In this document: positions 34,620-43,266 of the stretch, one piece after another
Numbering within the stretch: position 1 is the first letter of the stretch
How the letters are laid out: each line of letters opens with the position of its first letter
DNA from: Lucifugimonas sp038150225
Lineage (GTDB): Bacteria; Chloroflexota; Dehalococcoidia; Lucifugimonadales; Lucifugimonadaceae
Assembly: GCA_038150225.1 (NCBI GenBank)
Contig: JAYQWG010000019.1
Span: 1-43,933 of the forward strand
Length of the DNA: 43,933 nucleotides
Direction of reading: 5' to 3'
The notes under the pieces: model-generated
What the model saw: the letters and a program-made list of their open reading frames with translations, nothing else
What the model was told of the DNA's origin: nothing
Database searches by the model: none
Translations under genes and position numbers: made by a program

Positions 34620-35462
34620 ATGTCCGACCCAATGGCAGGTCAATTCGAAGGAAAAGTGGCGCTGGTCACAGGGGCGGCGCGAGGAATCGGTGCTGGAATA
34701 ACAGAGGTGCTAGCTCGGCGCGGTGCTGCAGTTGCCGTTTGTGATCTCGACGGAGATGCAGCTCAGAAAACCGCTGACGAAGTTATAGCGAACGGCGGAA
34801 ACGCCATCGCCGGCTCTGTCGACGTAACCGATCCTGAGTCGATTGAGCATTTCACCGGTCGTGCTGTCTCCGAACTCGGTGCGGTTGACATATGTGTCCC
34901 TAACGCTGGAGTGATTGGCGGCCCCGGGTTTGCTGAGCGCAAAGAGTTCACAAAAACTGATTGGGACATGACGTTCAACGTGAATGTCCTTGGCCTAGCG
35001 AACACCACCGAAGCGGTCAAAGAGCACATGAAAGAACGCGAGCAAGGCAAGATCGTGATTATTGCTTCCCACGGTGGTCGAAAGCCTCGCGGGGTTGGCG
35101 ACAAAGGTCGAGGTAACGCGCAACAGCCTTACCTCGTGTCGAAAGCGGCGGCTATCCAATTCACGCACTTGCTTGCAATGGAACTCGGTTCTTACAACAT
35201 CAACGTAAACGCTGTTTGTCCGGGACGACTTTGGACTTTCATGTGGGAGTCAATTGCGATCAATCACAAGGAAATGAATCCTGATTTCGCGGAAATGACT
35301 CCGTACGAGATATTCCTCGACCAGGTGAAAGCTGTGATGCCACTAGGTCGACCACAAACTCCGGAAGATATCGGTAAAGCTGTGGCCTTCTTAGCATCGG
35401 ACGAGGCGTCGGAAATAACCGGTCAGGCACTCAACGTGAACGGTGGAGCGGCGTTCGACTAG
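34620..35462 (+). CDS. SDR family oxidoreductase
   Basis: 280 residues. Cofactor loop TGAARGIGAG with VCDLDGD after strand 2, suggesting NAD(H); NAGVIGG; catalytic Ser in IIASHGG and Tyr-x3-Lys in YLVSK; C-terminal GRPQTPEDIGKAVAFLASDEAS. An insertion of about 12 residues (GRKPRGVGDKGR) precedes the catalytic Tyr. Similar in pattern to carveol or 3-oxoacyl reductase-type SDRs; the substrate is unknown. AGGAG at about 34607 supports the ATG at 34620 (alternative 34632). It heads a run with a SRPBCC protein and an amidase. Confidence 0.87.
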   Translation: MSDPMAGQFEGKVALVTGAARGIGAGITEVLARRGAAVAVCDLDGDAAQKTADEVIANGGNAIAGSVDVTDPESIEHFTGRAVSELGAVDICVPNAGVIGGPGFAERKEFTKTDWDMTFNVNVLGLANTTEAVKEHMKEREQGKIVIIASHGGRKPRGVGDKGRGNAQQPYLVSKAAAIQFTHLLAMELGSYNINVNAVCPGRLWTFMWESIAINHKEMNPDFAEMTPYEIFLDQVKAVMPLGRPQTPEDIGKAVAFLASDEASEITGQALNVNGGAAFD

Positions 35463-35494
35463 AGGGAGGGCAACATCGGGCAGGGAGGACGAAA

Positions 35495-35965
35495 GTGGCC
35501 AAATTAACCGTTGGTGGGATGGCAATCATTTCGGGGCATTCGCCGGATGTTGTGTGGAAATTCATGGTTGACCCCATCACTCTTCATTTGTGGGTAGCCG
35601 ATGTGAACAAGCCGGGTGAGTGGCTGGGAGACGGGAATGCTGAAACGGTTGGTTCTGAGTACAGAATTGACTATGAATACGGACGCAAGACGAACGAAAT
35701 AGTTTTCGCTTTGACAGACACAGAACCTGGTAAAACGATTGCTGTCGATACTGTGCGAGGACCGTTCCCCGTGAAGTTCTGGTATTTGCTGAAGGGAGTC
35801 AGTGATGGTCAGTCGACGAGCGTGTACTGGACCATGGAAGCCCGGTCGGACAGTTTCCTGTCTGCTCTCGGGTTCTACCTGACCGGCTGGATTGCAAAGC
35901 CGATGATGAGAAAGAGAATGAATAAGGAGTTCGTCGAGCTGCAAGCAGCTTTGGACGCGCTGTAA
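35495..35965 (+). CDS. SRPBCC (START-like) domain protein
   Basis: 156 residues. ISGHSPDVVWKFMVDPITLHLW begins like polyketide cyclase/dehydrase or CoxG-type folds, with the predicted beta-strands (GSEYRIDYEYG, EIVFALTDTEPGKTIAVD, STSVYWTMEARS) and a long C-terminal helix (MMRKRMNKEFVELQAALDAL, by position). Such proteins bind hydrophobic ligands in a cavity. The GTG at 35495 follows GGGAGGA. The 32-bp gap to the SDR and 12-bp gap to the amidase indicate one transcript. Confidence 0.78.
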   Translation: MAKLTVGGMAIISGHSPDVVWKFMVDPITLHLWVADVNKPGEWLGDGNAETVGSEYRIDYEYGRKTNEIVFALTDTEPGKTIAVDTVRGPFPVKFWYLLKGVSDGQSTSVYWTMEARSDSFLSALGFYLTGWIAKPMMRKRMNKEFVELQAALDAL

Positions 35966-35977
35966 CGAGGGATTTTG

Positions 35978-37414
35978 ATGAACGATAGAGAGTTGATGTT
36001 CTTGCCCGCTCACGAGCAGAGACGAATGGTTGTCGACAATGAAATATCGTCGGTCGAACTCACACAGGCTTCTCTTCGTCGCGTTGCAGAACTTGAATCA
36101 CAACTCAATGCGTTCATAACCCTTGATGAAGAAGGCGCGCTCCAATCAGCGGCGGAAGCTGACTCGGCATTGGCAAAGGGAGCAGAGCCAGGAGAATTTC
36201 ATGGCGTTCCGATTGCCGTCAAAGACCTTGAGGTAACCAAAGGACTTAGAACGACCCTGGGCAGCGCGCAGTTCAAGGATTGGATCCCTGACTACGACTC
36301 GGTAGTCGTTGAGCGCCTCAGAAGCACAGGTGCCGTGATTCTTGGAAAAACGAATACTCCCGAGTTCGGGAACCGAGAAGAAACATTCACCGATATTGCT
36401 CCGACCTGTAACAACCCGTGGAATGTTAGCCGGATGCCAGGCGGCTCAAGTGGTGGAACAGCTGCTGCGATCGCTTCGGGAATGTGTTCGATTGGAACTG
36501 GTTCAGATGGTGGCGGATCGATACGGCTTCCCGCATCGTTCTGCGGGATTTTTGGTCATAAACCCACTCACGGTCGCATTCCTCGATTTGGTGGACAGGC
36601 CAAACCTGCTTATAACTCTGCTGGTACGAGCGGGGCAATGTCGCTCGATGTCCGAGACTCCGCAATTCTGAATCAGGCCTTGTCAGGCTTTGACAGACGT
36701 GATCCAGGATCGGTGAAATCACCTGTACCTGATCATCTAGCTGACCTTGAATCGGGTGTTGAGGGTATGCGAATCGGGACAACAATGACTCTCGGGATTT
36801 CAGATGTGAACGAAGACGTCGCGACTGCGGTAGAAGACGGTTGGCGCGCATTTGAAGAACTTGGTGCGGATGTCGAATTGCTGGATTTGAAGTTTGAACC
36901 GATCCCACGTGAGGCGTGGTGGACACTCTGGACCGCCGGTCAAGTAGCGATGTACGGACATCTTGAAGAAGAGAATCCAGAGAACCTAATGCCGTACACA
37001 AGAGAAATGATTGCGCATGGTCGAACTTTGACCGGTGCCGATGTAGCGACTGCTCTCAGAAATGTCCAAAACCTTCAGTTGCAACTACACGAGTTGTTTG
37101 AAGACTACGATCTGATTCTGGCTCCTACCAACGCCTCCGTTGCCTGGCCTCATCTAGCCCCGCCTACGAAAATCGGTTCGGCAAAGAACAACGACGAAAT
37201 GGCAGGGATCAACTACGGGGCGATTCCATTCACAATGATCTTCAATTCCTCGTTCAACCCTGCATCTTCAGTGCCAGTCGGGTTCGGGGAAGGTGGTATG
37301 CCTGTGGGCATGCAAATCATTGGTGGATTTGACGAAGATCCAACGGTGCTGAGGGCAAGTCGAGCTTTCGAGCAAGCCCGACCATGGCGAGACAACAAGC
37401 CACCGGTTTCGTAG
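35978..37414 (+). CDS. Amidase (amidase-signature family)
   Basis: 478 residues. The Ser-cisSer-Lys triad is seen as Lys in PIAVKDLE, Ser in GGSSGGTAAAIA and the nucleophile Ser in GSDGGGSIRLPA. The family includes GatA-like, nylon and aryl amidases. There is no gatB or gatC nearby, so this is a catabolic amidase of unknown substrate. ATG 35978 is preferred to TTG 35975. It ends the SDR-SRPBCC-amidase set and is convergent with the aldo-keto reductase. Confidence 0.9.
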   Translation: MNDRELMFLPAHEQRRMVVDNEISSVELTQASLRRVAELESQLNAFITLDEEGALQSAAEADSALAKGAEPGEFHGVPIAVKDLEVTKGLRTTLGSAQFKDWIPDYDSVVVERLRSTGAVILGKTNTPEFGNREETFTDIAPTCNNPWNVSRMPGGSSGGTAAAIASGMCSIGTGSDGGGSIRLPASFCGIFGHKPTHGRIPRFGGQAKPAYNSAGTSGAMSLDVRDSAILNQALSGFDRRDPGSVKSPVPDHLADLESGVEGMRIGTTMTLGISDVNEDVATAVEDGWRAFEELGADVELLDLKFEPIPREAWWTLWTAGQVAMYGHLEEENPENLMPYTREMIAHGRTLTGADVATALRNVQNLQLQLHELFEDYDLILAPTNASVAWPHLAPPTKIGSAKNNDEMAGINYGAIPFTMIFNSSFNPASSVPVGFGEGGMPVGMQIIGGFDEDPTVLRASRAFEQARPWRDNKPPVS

Positions 37415-37421
37415 TGTTTGG

Positions 37422-38387
37422 CTAGACCCTTGAACCCTGTTTTGACCAGATGTCGAGCATGTCTTTCATGTTTGGTGACATCTTTCGCAGCATCGAAACA
37501 ATTGGGAGTCCGTATGGACATCGGGATTCACACTGCATGCATGAGTCGCAAGCGGCGTGGTCGTCGATCTTTCTGATCGTCGCTTCACGCTTATCCCATT
37601 CGTCCTCAACTCTGGAAAGCTCCCATGGGAATTCGGCGAATTTGGCTGGTCCCATGGAGCGGTAATGGTTGTACATCACGTCGGTCCCGAGAGTGCCGGG
37701 GATGCCAATATCCGACGGACAAGGGAGACACTCGTTGCAAATGCGGCAACGATCAGTCGCGAGATCGAGTGCCCACTGGGCAACTTCGGCTTCTTCCTGC
37801 GGAGTCAGTGTGTAGTCATCTAGTGCACCAATGCTGGCGTTCTGTTCCATTTCCGCAGCGGTTGTTGCGCCGGGCACCGCGACGGCGATTGGTTGATTCA
37901 TGAGCCACTTCAGTGCAAGTGGTGCTGGTAGAAGTCCGGTCGCAACCGGTTTCATGATCGTGATNNNNNNNNNNNNNNNNNNNNNNNNNNNNNNNNNNNN
38001 NNNNNNNNNNNNNNNNNNNNNNNNNNNNNNNNNNNNNNNNNNNNNNNNNNNNNNNNNNNNNNNNAGGGCATGAAGGTGGTAGTTGTCTATGTAGTCGGTC
38101 TGTAGTCGTTCTAGAGATTCATCGATATGTTGCGCTGCTTCTTCCTTGGTTTTACCGGTGGTCTTGGACGACACGATCACGTTTTCTCGTTCGCCCTTGA
38201 GAGCTTTACCGAGCTTGATCTCGCTATCCCAGTACCCACGAGCTGTATCGAAGTAGTTCACACCCATCTCTAGCGCCTTGAACACGACTTCGCGTGCGTG
38301 GTCGTACTCCGACGATCCTAGCTGGGCTGCCCCCAGTCCAATTGGGGCGACGTTGAGTCCGGTTGATCCGAGTGGACGCACATTCAT
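37422..38387 (-). CDS. Aldo/keto reductase with C-terminal ferredoxin domain, interrupted by a gap
   Basis: N-terminal AKR features: LGSTGLNVAPIGLGAAQLG, the catalytic Asp-Tyr-type segment (YFDTARGYWDSE) and Lys in VSSKTTG, DYIDNYHLH. After the gap it continues KPVATGLLPAPLALKWL, PGATT, then a 2x[4Fe-4S]-like tail with CRICNECLPC and CDSCMQCESRCPYG. Proteins of this type occur in anaerobe and Chloroflexota genomes and probably couple substrate reduction to ferredoxin-like electron flow. About 40-60 residues beyond the 33 shown by the gap are probably missing. Substrate unknown. Confidence 0.87.
   Translation of the reverse strand: MNVRPLGSTGLNVAPIGLGAAQLGSSEYDHAREVVFKALEMGVNYFDTARGYWDSEIKLGKALKGERENVIVSSKTTGKTKEEAAQHIDESLERLQTDYIDNYHLHAXXXXXXXXXXXXXXXXXXXXXXXXXXXXXXXXXXITIMKPVATGLLPAPLALKWLMNQPIAVAVPGATTAAEMEQNASIGALDDYTLTPQEEAEVAQWALDLATDRCRICNECLPCPSDIGIPGTLGTDVMYNHYRSMGPAKFAEFPWELSRVEDEWDKREATIRKIDDHAACDSCMQCESRCPYGLPIVSMLRKMSPNMKDMLDIWSKQGSRV
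37965..38064. other. Assembly gap of 100 N
   Basis: Placeholder inside the aldo/keto reductase barrel. The family spacing between the flanking motifs suggests more sequence is missing than 100 bases. Confidence 0.97.
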
Positions 38388-38699
38388 ATCTAGGTCTCCG
38401 TTGGTGCTACTTCGTGAGACACATCATATGGGTTTGTGGTTGCTCGATGATAGTGCGCAACGTAAGGATTGCCGTGATCGGTTCCCGATGAACTTGACCT
38501 GACTGATAGTCCCCAAATCGACCTGATTGCGCGAATTCACATACATGAAATCCCCAAGCACATTTACCTGCGATGTTCTCCTATGACTTATCGACATTAC
38601 ACCGTCGTGGTTGTTCTTCTTTCCTGTTTAAGTGGAAGTTAGTGACCGTGTCGGGGGGATGGATATCGGCACGTGATTTGTTCCCTAGGAGGGGTATTC
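38388..38699. other. Intergenic region before the chemoreceptor gene
   Basis: About 310 bp between divergent genes with no convincing ORF. It holds two imperfect copies of GACCTGA(C/T)TG at about 38500-38540, and AGGAGGGG immediately before the chemoreceptor ATG. A promoter must lie here but I cannot place it. Confidence 0.5.
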
Positions 38700-40441
38700 A
38701 TGAAATCCAAACTTGAAGGATTTCTGGGTAATTTGAGTTTGAAGGTGAAGCTCAGCACTCTGTTGTTGATACCGGCACTTGTCGCAGTATTTTTTGCTTA
38801 CACCGAAATTTCCGAGAACCAGAAAGTCGCAGGCGATCTTGCAAAGATGGAAGGTCTTTCTGGCCTGGCAGTACGACTTTCAGCACTGGTTCACGAAACC
38901 CAGAAAGAGCGTGGCGCAACTGGACTCTACATGGGGTCAGGCGGCACAGAGCACGGCTCGACGCTGAACGACCAGCGTGGAAACACCGATGGACAGGTCG
39001 CTCAATTGAACGACTTCCTGGGCACGTTTGATGATGGTGCTTTCGGTAGTAACTTCGAATCTAATCTGGCCAGCCTTGTCAGTGATCTTTCGAAATTTGA
39101 TCCACACCGAACTTCAGTCACAAACCTGGAGTTTGGAGTTGATGATGGTCTCGGTTTCTACACCCGGTTTAACGGCAAGCTCCTGAGCTTGGTTGCAAAC
39201 ATTGGTGAGTTCGCACCAAATCCAGAATCAGCTCGGCTTGCAGCTGCGTACGTAAACTTCCTTCAGGGTAAGGAACGTGCGGGTATTGAACGAGCTGTTA
39301 TGTCATCTGCGTTTGCACGTGGTCACTTCAACGACGGCGAGTTCGCAAAATTCAACTCACTTGTGACTGCTCAGGACACATACCTGAACGTGTTCACAAC
39401 ATTCGCTTCCGACGATGCGCTGGCATTCTACGAAGAGACCATGGCTGATGATTCGGTTGCACAGGTTGGTGAGTTCCGAGACATCGCTGTAGCAAACGCG
39501 ACCGCCGACAACTTCGGTGGTGTGGTTGCGACCGATTGGTTTGCAGCGGCTACCGCTCGTATCAACCTTTTGAAGGCAATTGACGACCACCTTGCAGTCA
39601 ATCTTGCCGATCGCGTTGGTGAGATGAAGAGCAGTGCACAGACAGCACTGATCTCTACTCTGATCATCGGAGTAGCTTCGCTTTCCGTAGCGGTATTCGC
39701 AGCCTTCCTGATCGCAAACAGCGTTTCGTCGGGAATCAAGAAAGTTGCTGAGGGAATGTCACGGATCGCTGTCGGAGAACTCGACACGCAGGTCCAGGTT
39801 GCAGGTAAAGACGAAATCGCCCGTATGGCTGTTTCGTACAACGACATGCGTGATTACATTTCCGGTGTTGCCGATACTGTTACCAGCGTCGGGAACGGTG
39901 ACCTGACTGTAGATATCACTCCAAAGTCAGAGCGTGATGCTCTTGGCGTCGCTACCAAGCGCATGGTTCAGAGCCTTGTCGGACTTGTTGGTAATGTCCG
40001 AGAAACGGCAACTGCAGTTTCCGGTTCAAGCCAGCAGCTCAACAGCGCTGCTGAACAGGCTGGCGCTGCTACCCAGGGTGTTGCTGACACTGCTCAGCAG
40101 GTTGCCAAGGGTGCTGAGGAACAGTCAGCTTCCGTAACCGAATCTATCGAATACGTCGAGAAGATGAACAGTTCCGTTGATGCGATTCGCACGGGATCAG
40201 AGCAGNNNNNNNNNNNNNNNNNNNNNNNNNNNNNNNNNNNNNNNNNNNNNNNNNNNNNNNNNNNNNNNNNNNNNNNNNNNNNNNNNNNNNNNNNNNNNNN
40301 NNNNNATCAGCAGCAACACTTGCTGAGATGGGTTCCAGCCTTCTCGATGCAGTTGCGGTTTTCAAGATCGCTGAGAATGCACTCAACTCTTTGGAGACTG
40401 AAGTGCAGGACGATGAGGAACCGGAGCAGCTTGCTGCTTAG
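38700..40441 (+). CDS. Methyl-accepting chemotaxis protein with NIT sensor, interrupted by a gap
   Basis: From the ATG at 38700 (AGGAGGGG upstream) a first membrane helix (about 17-38) leads to a periplasmic NIT-type domain (about 55-300: VHETQKERGATGLYMGSGG, LQGKERAGIERAVM), the nitrate/nitrite-sensing family. A second helix (about 310-335), a HAMP domain and the start of a coiled-coil signalling domain (AEQAGAATQGVADTAQQVAKGAEEQ, by position) follow. After the gap the protein continues in a different frame as SAATLAEMGSSLLDAVAVFKI and ends EPEQLAA, so the gap length is arbitrary and the conserved tip of the receptor is lost. The reading that continues one frame over is a false tail. Confidence 0.88.
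40206..40305. other. Assembly gap of 100 N
   Basis: Placeholder inside the signalling domain of the chemoreceptor. Flanks are out of frame, and the usual hairpin tip of the domain is absent. Confidence 0.97.
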
Positions 40442-40459
40442 TTCTTGAACGATTAACTA

Positions 40460-40491
40460 AAAAGGGCGGAGCTTAGGTGCTCCGCCCTTTT
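40460..40491. terminator. Bidirectional intrinsic terminator
   Basis: AAAGGGCGGAGC (40461-40472) pairs perfectly with GCTCCGCCCTTT (40479-40490), loop TTAGGT. T-rich tails on both strands (TTTT on plus, TTTTTAG on minus) serve the chemoreceptor and the convergent enolase gene. Confidence 0.92.
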
Positions 40492-40516
40492 CAGTTAACT
40501 TCAGTCTCGTAAACGA

Positions 40517-41671
40517 CTACCAGTCGGCTACCGAGCCATCGTTGTCGTAGTAGTACTCGCCACCAAGTTCCTTGTGGTACCCGTAGGCCTCTCCCGAGTA
40601 GTCCTTGGTTGCCTCGACTTCGTCGATTTCAACACCGAGCCCCGGGGTGTCCCAGAGCTCTATATGACCGTCAACGACTTCCCAGTCTTTCTTTAGAAGA
40701 CCGTTGCCGAGTCCGGCATCGACCTGCTCCTGGATCAGGAAGTTTGGAACCACGGCGTCAACCAACATGCAAGCTGCAAGGGCCAGAGGGCCGATCGCAC
40801 AGTGAGGCATGATGTGCTGGTAGTACACCTCAGCGTAGTTCGCGATTCGCTTCAATTCTGATGGACCGCCACAGTGAGCAACGTCAGGTTGCAAGAGCGA
40901 AACTGCCTGCTTTTCGATTACCTCGCGAAACTCCCAGCGTGACAGAAGTCGCTCACCCGTTGCGAGGGGGAACGGTACTTGCTCCTGGATTCGCTTTAGG
41001 GCATCGGGGTTTTCCTGCGGAATCGGTTCTTCAACGAACATTGGGCGCATGCCCTTAATTTCGTTACATACTTCAACGGCGAGACCCGGGGTCATTTTTC
41101 CGTGGAAATCGAAACATAGTTCGACATCGTCACCGACCCATTCGCGCATCATGTAGGCAGCTTTGACGAACTCGTCGATTCGTGATGGCGGTTCGTGGGC
41201 GCGCCATGTCCCAGCAGGCCCAGCTTTATAGCCTGTGTAACCAGATTTTTGGAGCTTGGTAAGTCGCTCGCGGGAAGCTTCGAGTCCTTCGTCAGATAGA
41301 TCACGAATTCCCCAGTGGGCATAAACACGAATCCGATCTCGGACGTTCCCGCCCATGAGCATGTAGCTCGGTACACCGTGGTGTTTTCCTGCAATGTCCC
41401 ATAAAGCGGCATTTATGCCAGCGATAGCGGACATGTTGTGTGCACCGCCCCTGAAAAAGGATGATCGGTACATTTGCTGCCAGTGGTGTTCGATCCGAAG
41501 TGGATCTTTTCCGATCAGGTACTCGGCAAATTCGTCGATTGCCGCAGGGACCGATTGAGGTTTACCTTCGAGCGTGCTCTCAGCCCATCCCTCGATACCT
41601 GTGTCGGTTGTGATGCGGATCAGCCTGGTGCGGTTGCGCGGGGCAAACTGATCGACTCGGGTAATTTTCAT
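40517..41671 (-). CDS. Enolase-superfamily dehydratase, D-galactonate dehydratase-like
   Basis: About 384 residues from the Met at 41671 (MKITRVDQF); a longer reading to 41692 is possible. Ligands and bases are Asp188 and His190 (FDFHGKM), Glu214 (VEEP), Glu240 (ATGER) and His290 (MPHCAIGP). This is the same spacing as the five key residues of E. coli DgoD (D183, H185, E209, E235, H285), each shifted by five. It probably dehydrates galactonate or a close aldonic acid to a 2-keto-3-deoxy product. A kinase and aldolase are not nearby. The C-terminal tail (GYHKELGGEYYYDNDGSVADW, by position) is longer than usual. Confidence 0.87.
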   Translation of the reverse strand: MKITRVDQFAPRNRTRLIRITTDTGIEGWAESTLEGKPQSVPAAIDEFAEYLIGKDPLRIEHHWQQMYRSSFFRGGAHNMSAIAGINAALWDIAGKHHGVPSYMLMGGNVRDRIRVYAHWGIRDLSDEGLEASRERLTKLQKSGYTGYKAGPAGTWRAHEPPSRIDEFVKAAYMMREWVGDDVELCFDFHGKMTPGLAVEVCNEIKGMRPMFVEEPIPQENPDALKRIQEQVPFPLATGERLLSRWEFREVIEKQAVSLLQPDVAHCGGPSELKRIANYAEVYYQHIMPHCAIGPLALAACMLVDAVVPNFLIQEQVDAGLGNGLLKKDWEVVDGHIELWDTPGLGVEIDEVEATKDYSGEAYGYHKELGGEYYYDNDGSVADW

Positions 41672-41789
41672 TCGTGAACCTTGCTCGTTCAAATACTGCG
41701 TATGCTTGTCCGTCGAACCGCCTGAAGTAGCGCGTGCGAACGGCGTTGGACATCGTATCCTGAGAATTCACAGGGATGTTGAGTTACAC

Positions 41790-42380
41790 GTGAGCAATAA
41801 ATACGAAATTGATGCTCGTTCAGTAAACCGACTCGGCGAAATACTTCTTGCTGACGAATGGTTCGTGTTGGTGCTTGAAGCAGTAAGAAGCGTATTTGGC
41901 GATGCCGCTTACATCACGGCAGGGGCGATTAGGGATGTGGTTTGGGATCATCTTTCAGGCTTGATCGAACACGATTCGGTTGATGATGTAGATGTGGTCT
42001 TTTTCGATCCATCGGATGCGTCGCAAGAACGAGACCGGCAGTACGAACGTGAACTCGCTTCGAAACTCTCCGACGAAAAATGGGAAGTGACCAACCAGGC
42101 CGGTGTTCACAACTGGTACCACCTCCGGTTCGGTGAGCGAATTCGGCCCTATTCGTCCCTCGAAGACGCCGTTTCGACGTACCCGGAGTATGCGGTTTGC
42201 GTTGCAGTCCGTTTAACCAGTGATGGGGGATTGGACATTGTCGCTCCGCATGGACTTGAAGATTTATTCGATATGAAAGTTCGACGAAATCCTGCACAGG
42301 TTACCGAAGCTGAGTTTGGTAATCGGCTGGAGCGTAAGGACAACTACGCACGGTGGCCGAAAGTCGAGATTGACTCTTAG
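41790..42380 (+). CDS. Nucleotidyltransferase-like protein (DUF925 / COG3575 type)
   Basis: About 196 residues from the GTG at 41790 (VSNKYEID); a longer frame opens at 41706. The pattern AGAIRDVVWD and DDVDVVFFD is the nucleotidyltransferase fold, with the acidic pair in DVDVVFFD as metal ligands, and the end region FDMKVRRNP is shared by the family. Members may add nucleotides to small molecules or proteins; the substrate is unknown. It is divergent from the dehydratase gene. Confidence 0.75.
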   Translation: MSNKYEIDARSVNRLGEILLADEWFVLVLEAVRSVFGDAAYITAGAIRDVVWDHLSGLIEHDSVDDVDVVFFDPSDASQERDRQYERELASKLSDEKWEVTNQAGVHNWYHLRFGERIRPYSSLEDAVSTYPEYAVCVAVRLTSDGGLDIVAPHGLEDLFDMKVRRNPAQVTEAEFGNRLERKDNYARWPKVEIDS

Positions 42381-42430
42381 CTGTATTCAAACAGTTGACC
42401 ACATGAAGTCATAGTTCCTAAGATGCAGCC

Positions 42431-43231
42431 ATGACCAGTTCAATCACCATTCCCCAAACGGGAAAAGAAACTCGAGAGCTCATTCGGGCAGGGCAGTTCA
42501 GGCAGCCGACTTCAGGCGCAGCCCCGCATTTTGTCCAGGCGAACGTTGCGATTCTTCCGAAGGACGTTGCGTTTGATTTTTTGTTGTTCTGTCAGCGAAA
42601 CCCGAAACCGTGCCCTGTAGTCGAGGTGATCGAAGCCGGTGACGTCGAAGCTGCAATGACCGCCCCGGGCTCCGATATTCGGACCGACGTTCCCTTGTAC
42701 CGGGTGTACAAGAACGGCGAAATGGTCGATGAACCAGACACTCTTATGGACCACTGGCGCGACGATCTAGTTACGTTTTTACTTGGATGCAGCTTCTCGT
42801 TCGAACATGCACTAATTGCGAACGGGATCGACCTGCCTTATTACGGCACTGAACGCAACGTTCCAATGTTCATAACCGATATCGAAACCGAATCGGCTGG
42901 ACCGTTTTCTGGACCCATGGTTGTGTCACACCGATGGATCCCGCAGGACAAGCTTGTGCGAGCGGTTCAGGCGACATCACGGTTCCCAGGTACTCACGGT
43001 GCACCTATTCACATCGGAGACCCGTCCGCTATTGGAATTTCGAACATAGAGAAGCCAGATTTTGGCGAAGTGTGGGAACAGAGCAGTGATGACCAGGTGC
43101 CTGTTTTCTGGGCGTGCGGCGTGACCCCGCAATCAGTTGCGATGTCCACGAAGCCAGAACTCATGATCACTCACTCCCCGGGGCACATGTTTGTGACCGA
43201 CCTCAAAGACGAAGACCTGGCGGTTCTCTAA
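42431..43231 (+). CDS. DUF1445 protein (putative hydro-lyase, D-glutamate cyclase N-terminal type)
   Basis: 266 residues. Family signatures: RELIRAGQFRQPTSG, QANVAILP, FLLFCQRNPKPCPVVEV, FLLGCSFSFEHAL and SRFPGTHGAPIHIGDP, with the late ACGVTPQ and HSPGHMFVTD. In mitochondria the N-terminal half of D-glutamate cyclase is this domain. The product is probably soluble and acts on D-glutamate or a related acid. It is followed by a DUF4392 gene after 35 bp, which is the other half of the mitochondrial enzyme. Confidence 0.88.
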   Translation: MTSSITIPQTGKETRELIRAGQFRQPTSGAAPHFVQANVAILPKDVAFDFLLFCQRNPKPCPVVEVIEAGDVEAAMTAPGSDIRTDVPLYRVYKNGEMVDEPDTLMDHWRDDLVTFLLGCSFSFEHALIANGIDLPYYGTERNVPMFITDIETESAGPFSGPMVVSHRWIPQDKLVRAVQATSRFPGTHGAPIHIGDPSAIGISNIEKPDFGEVWEQSSDDQVPVFWACGVTPQSVAMSTKPELMITHSPGHMFVTDLKDEDLAVL

Positions 43232-43266
43232 CCAACTTTGATACAGCTAAGAGAGGCTCGAACAAG

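Noticed and set aside
38673..38699. Earlier ATG for the chemoreceptor gene
   Set aside because: The AGGAGGGG site and hydrophobic segment fit the ATG at 38700 better.
40306..40448. Chemoreceptor C terminus in the frame that continues across the N gap
   Set aside because: That frame gives an unrelated tail; the neighbouring frame gives a helical, receptor-like end, so the gap length must be wrong.
1061..41705. Shared 11-mer ACTGCGTATGC upstream of the response regulator (1061-1071) and of the galactonate dehydratase-like gene (41695-41705)
   Set aside because: Both copies lie just ahead of minus-strand starts, but one pair of 11-mers in a 44-kb window is expected by chance and no promoter could be built from it.
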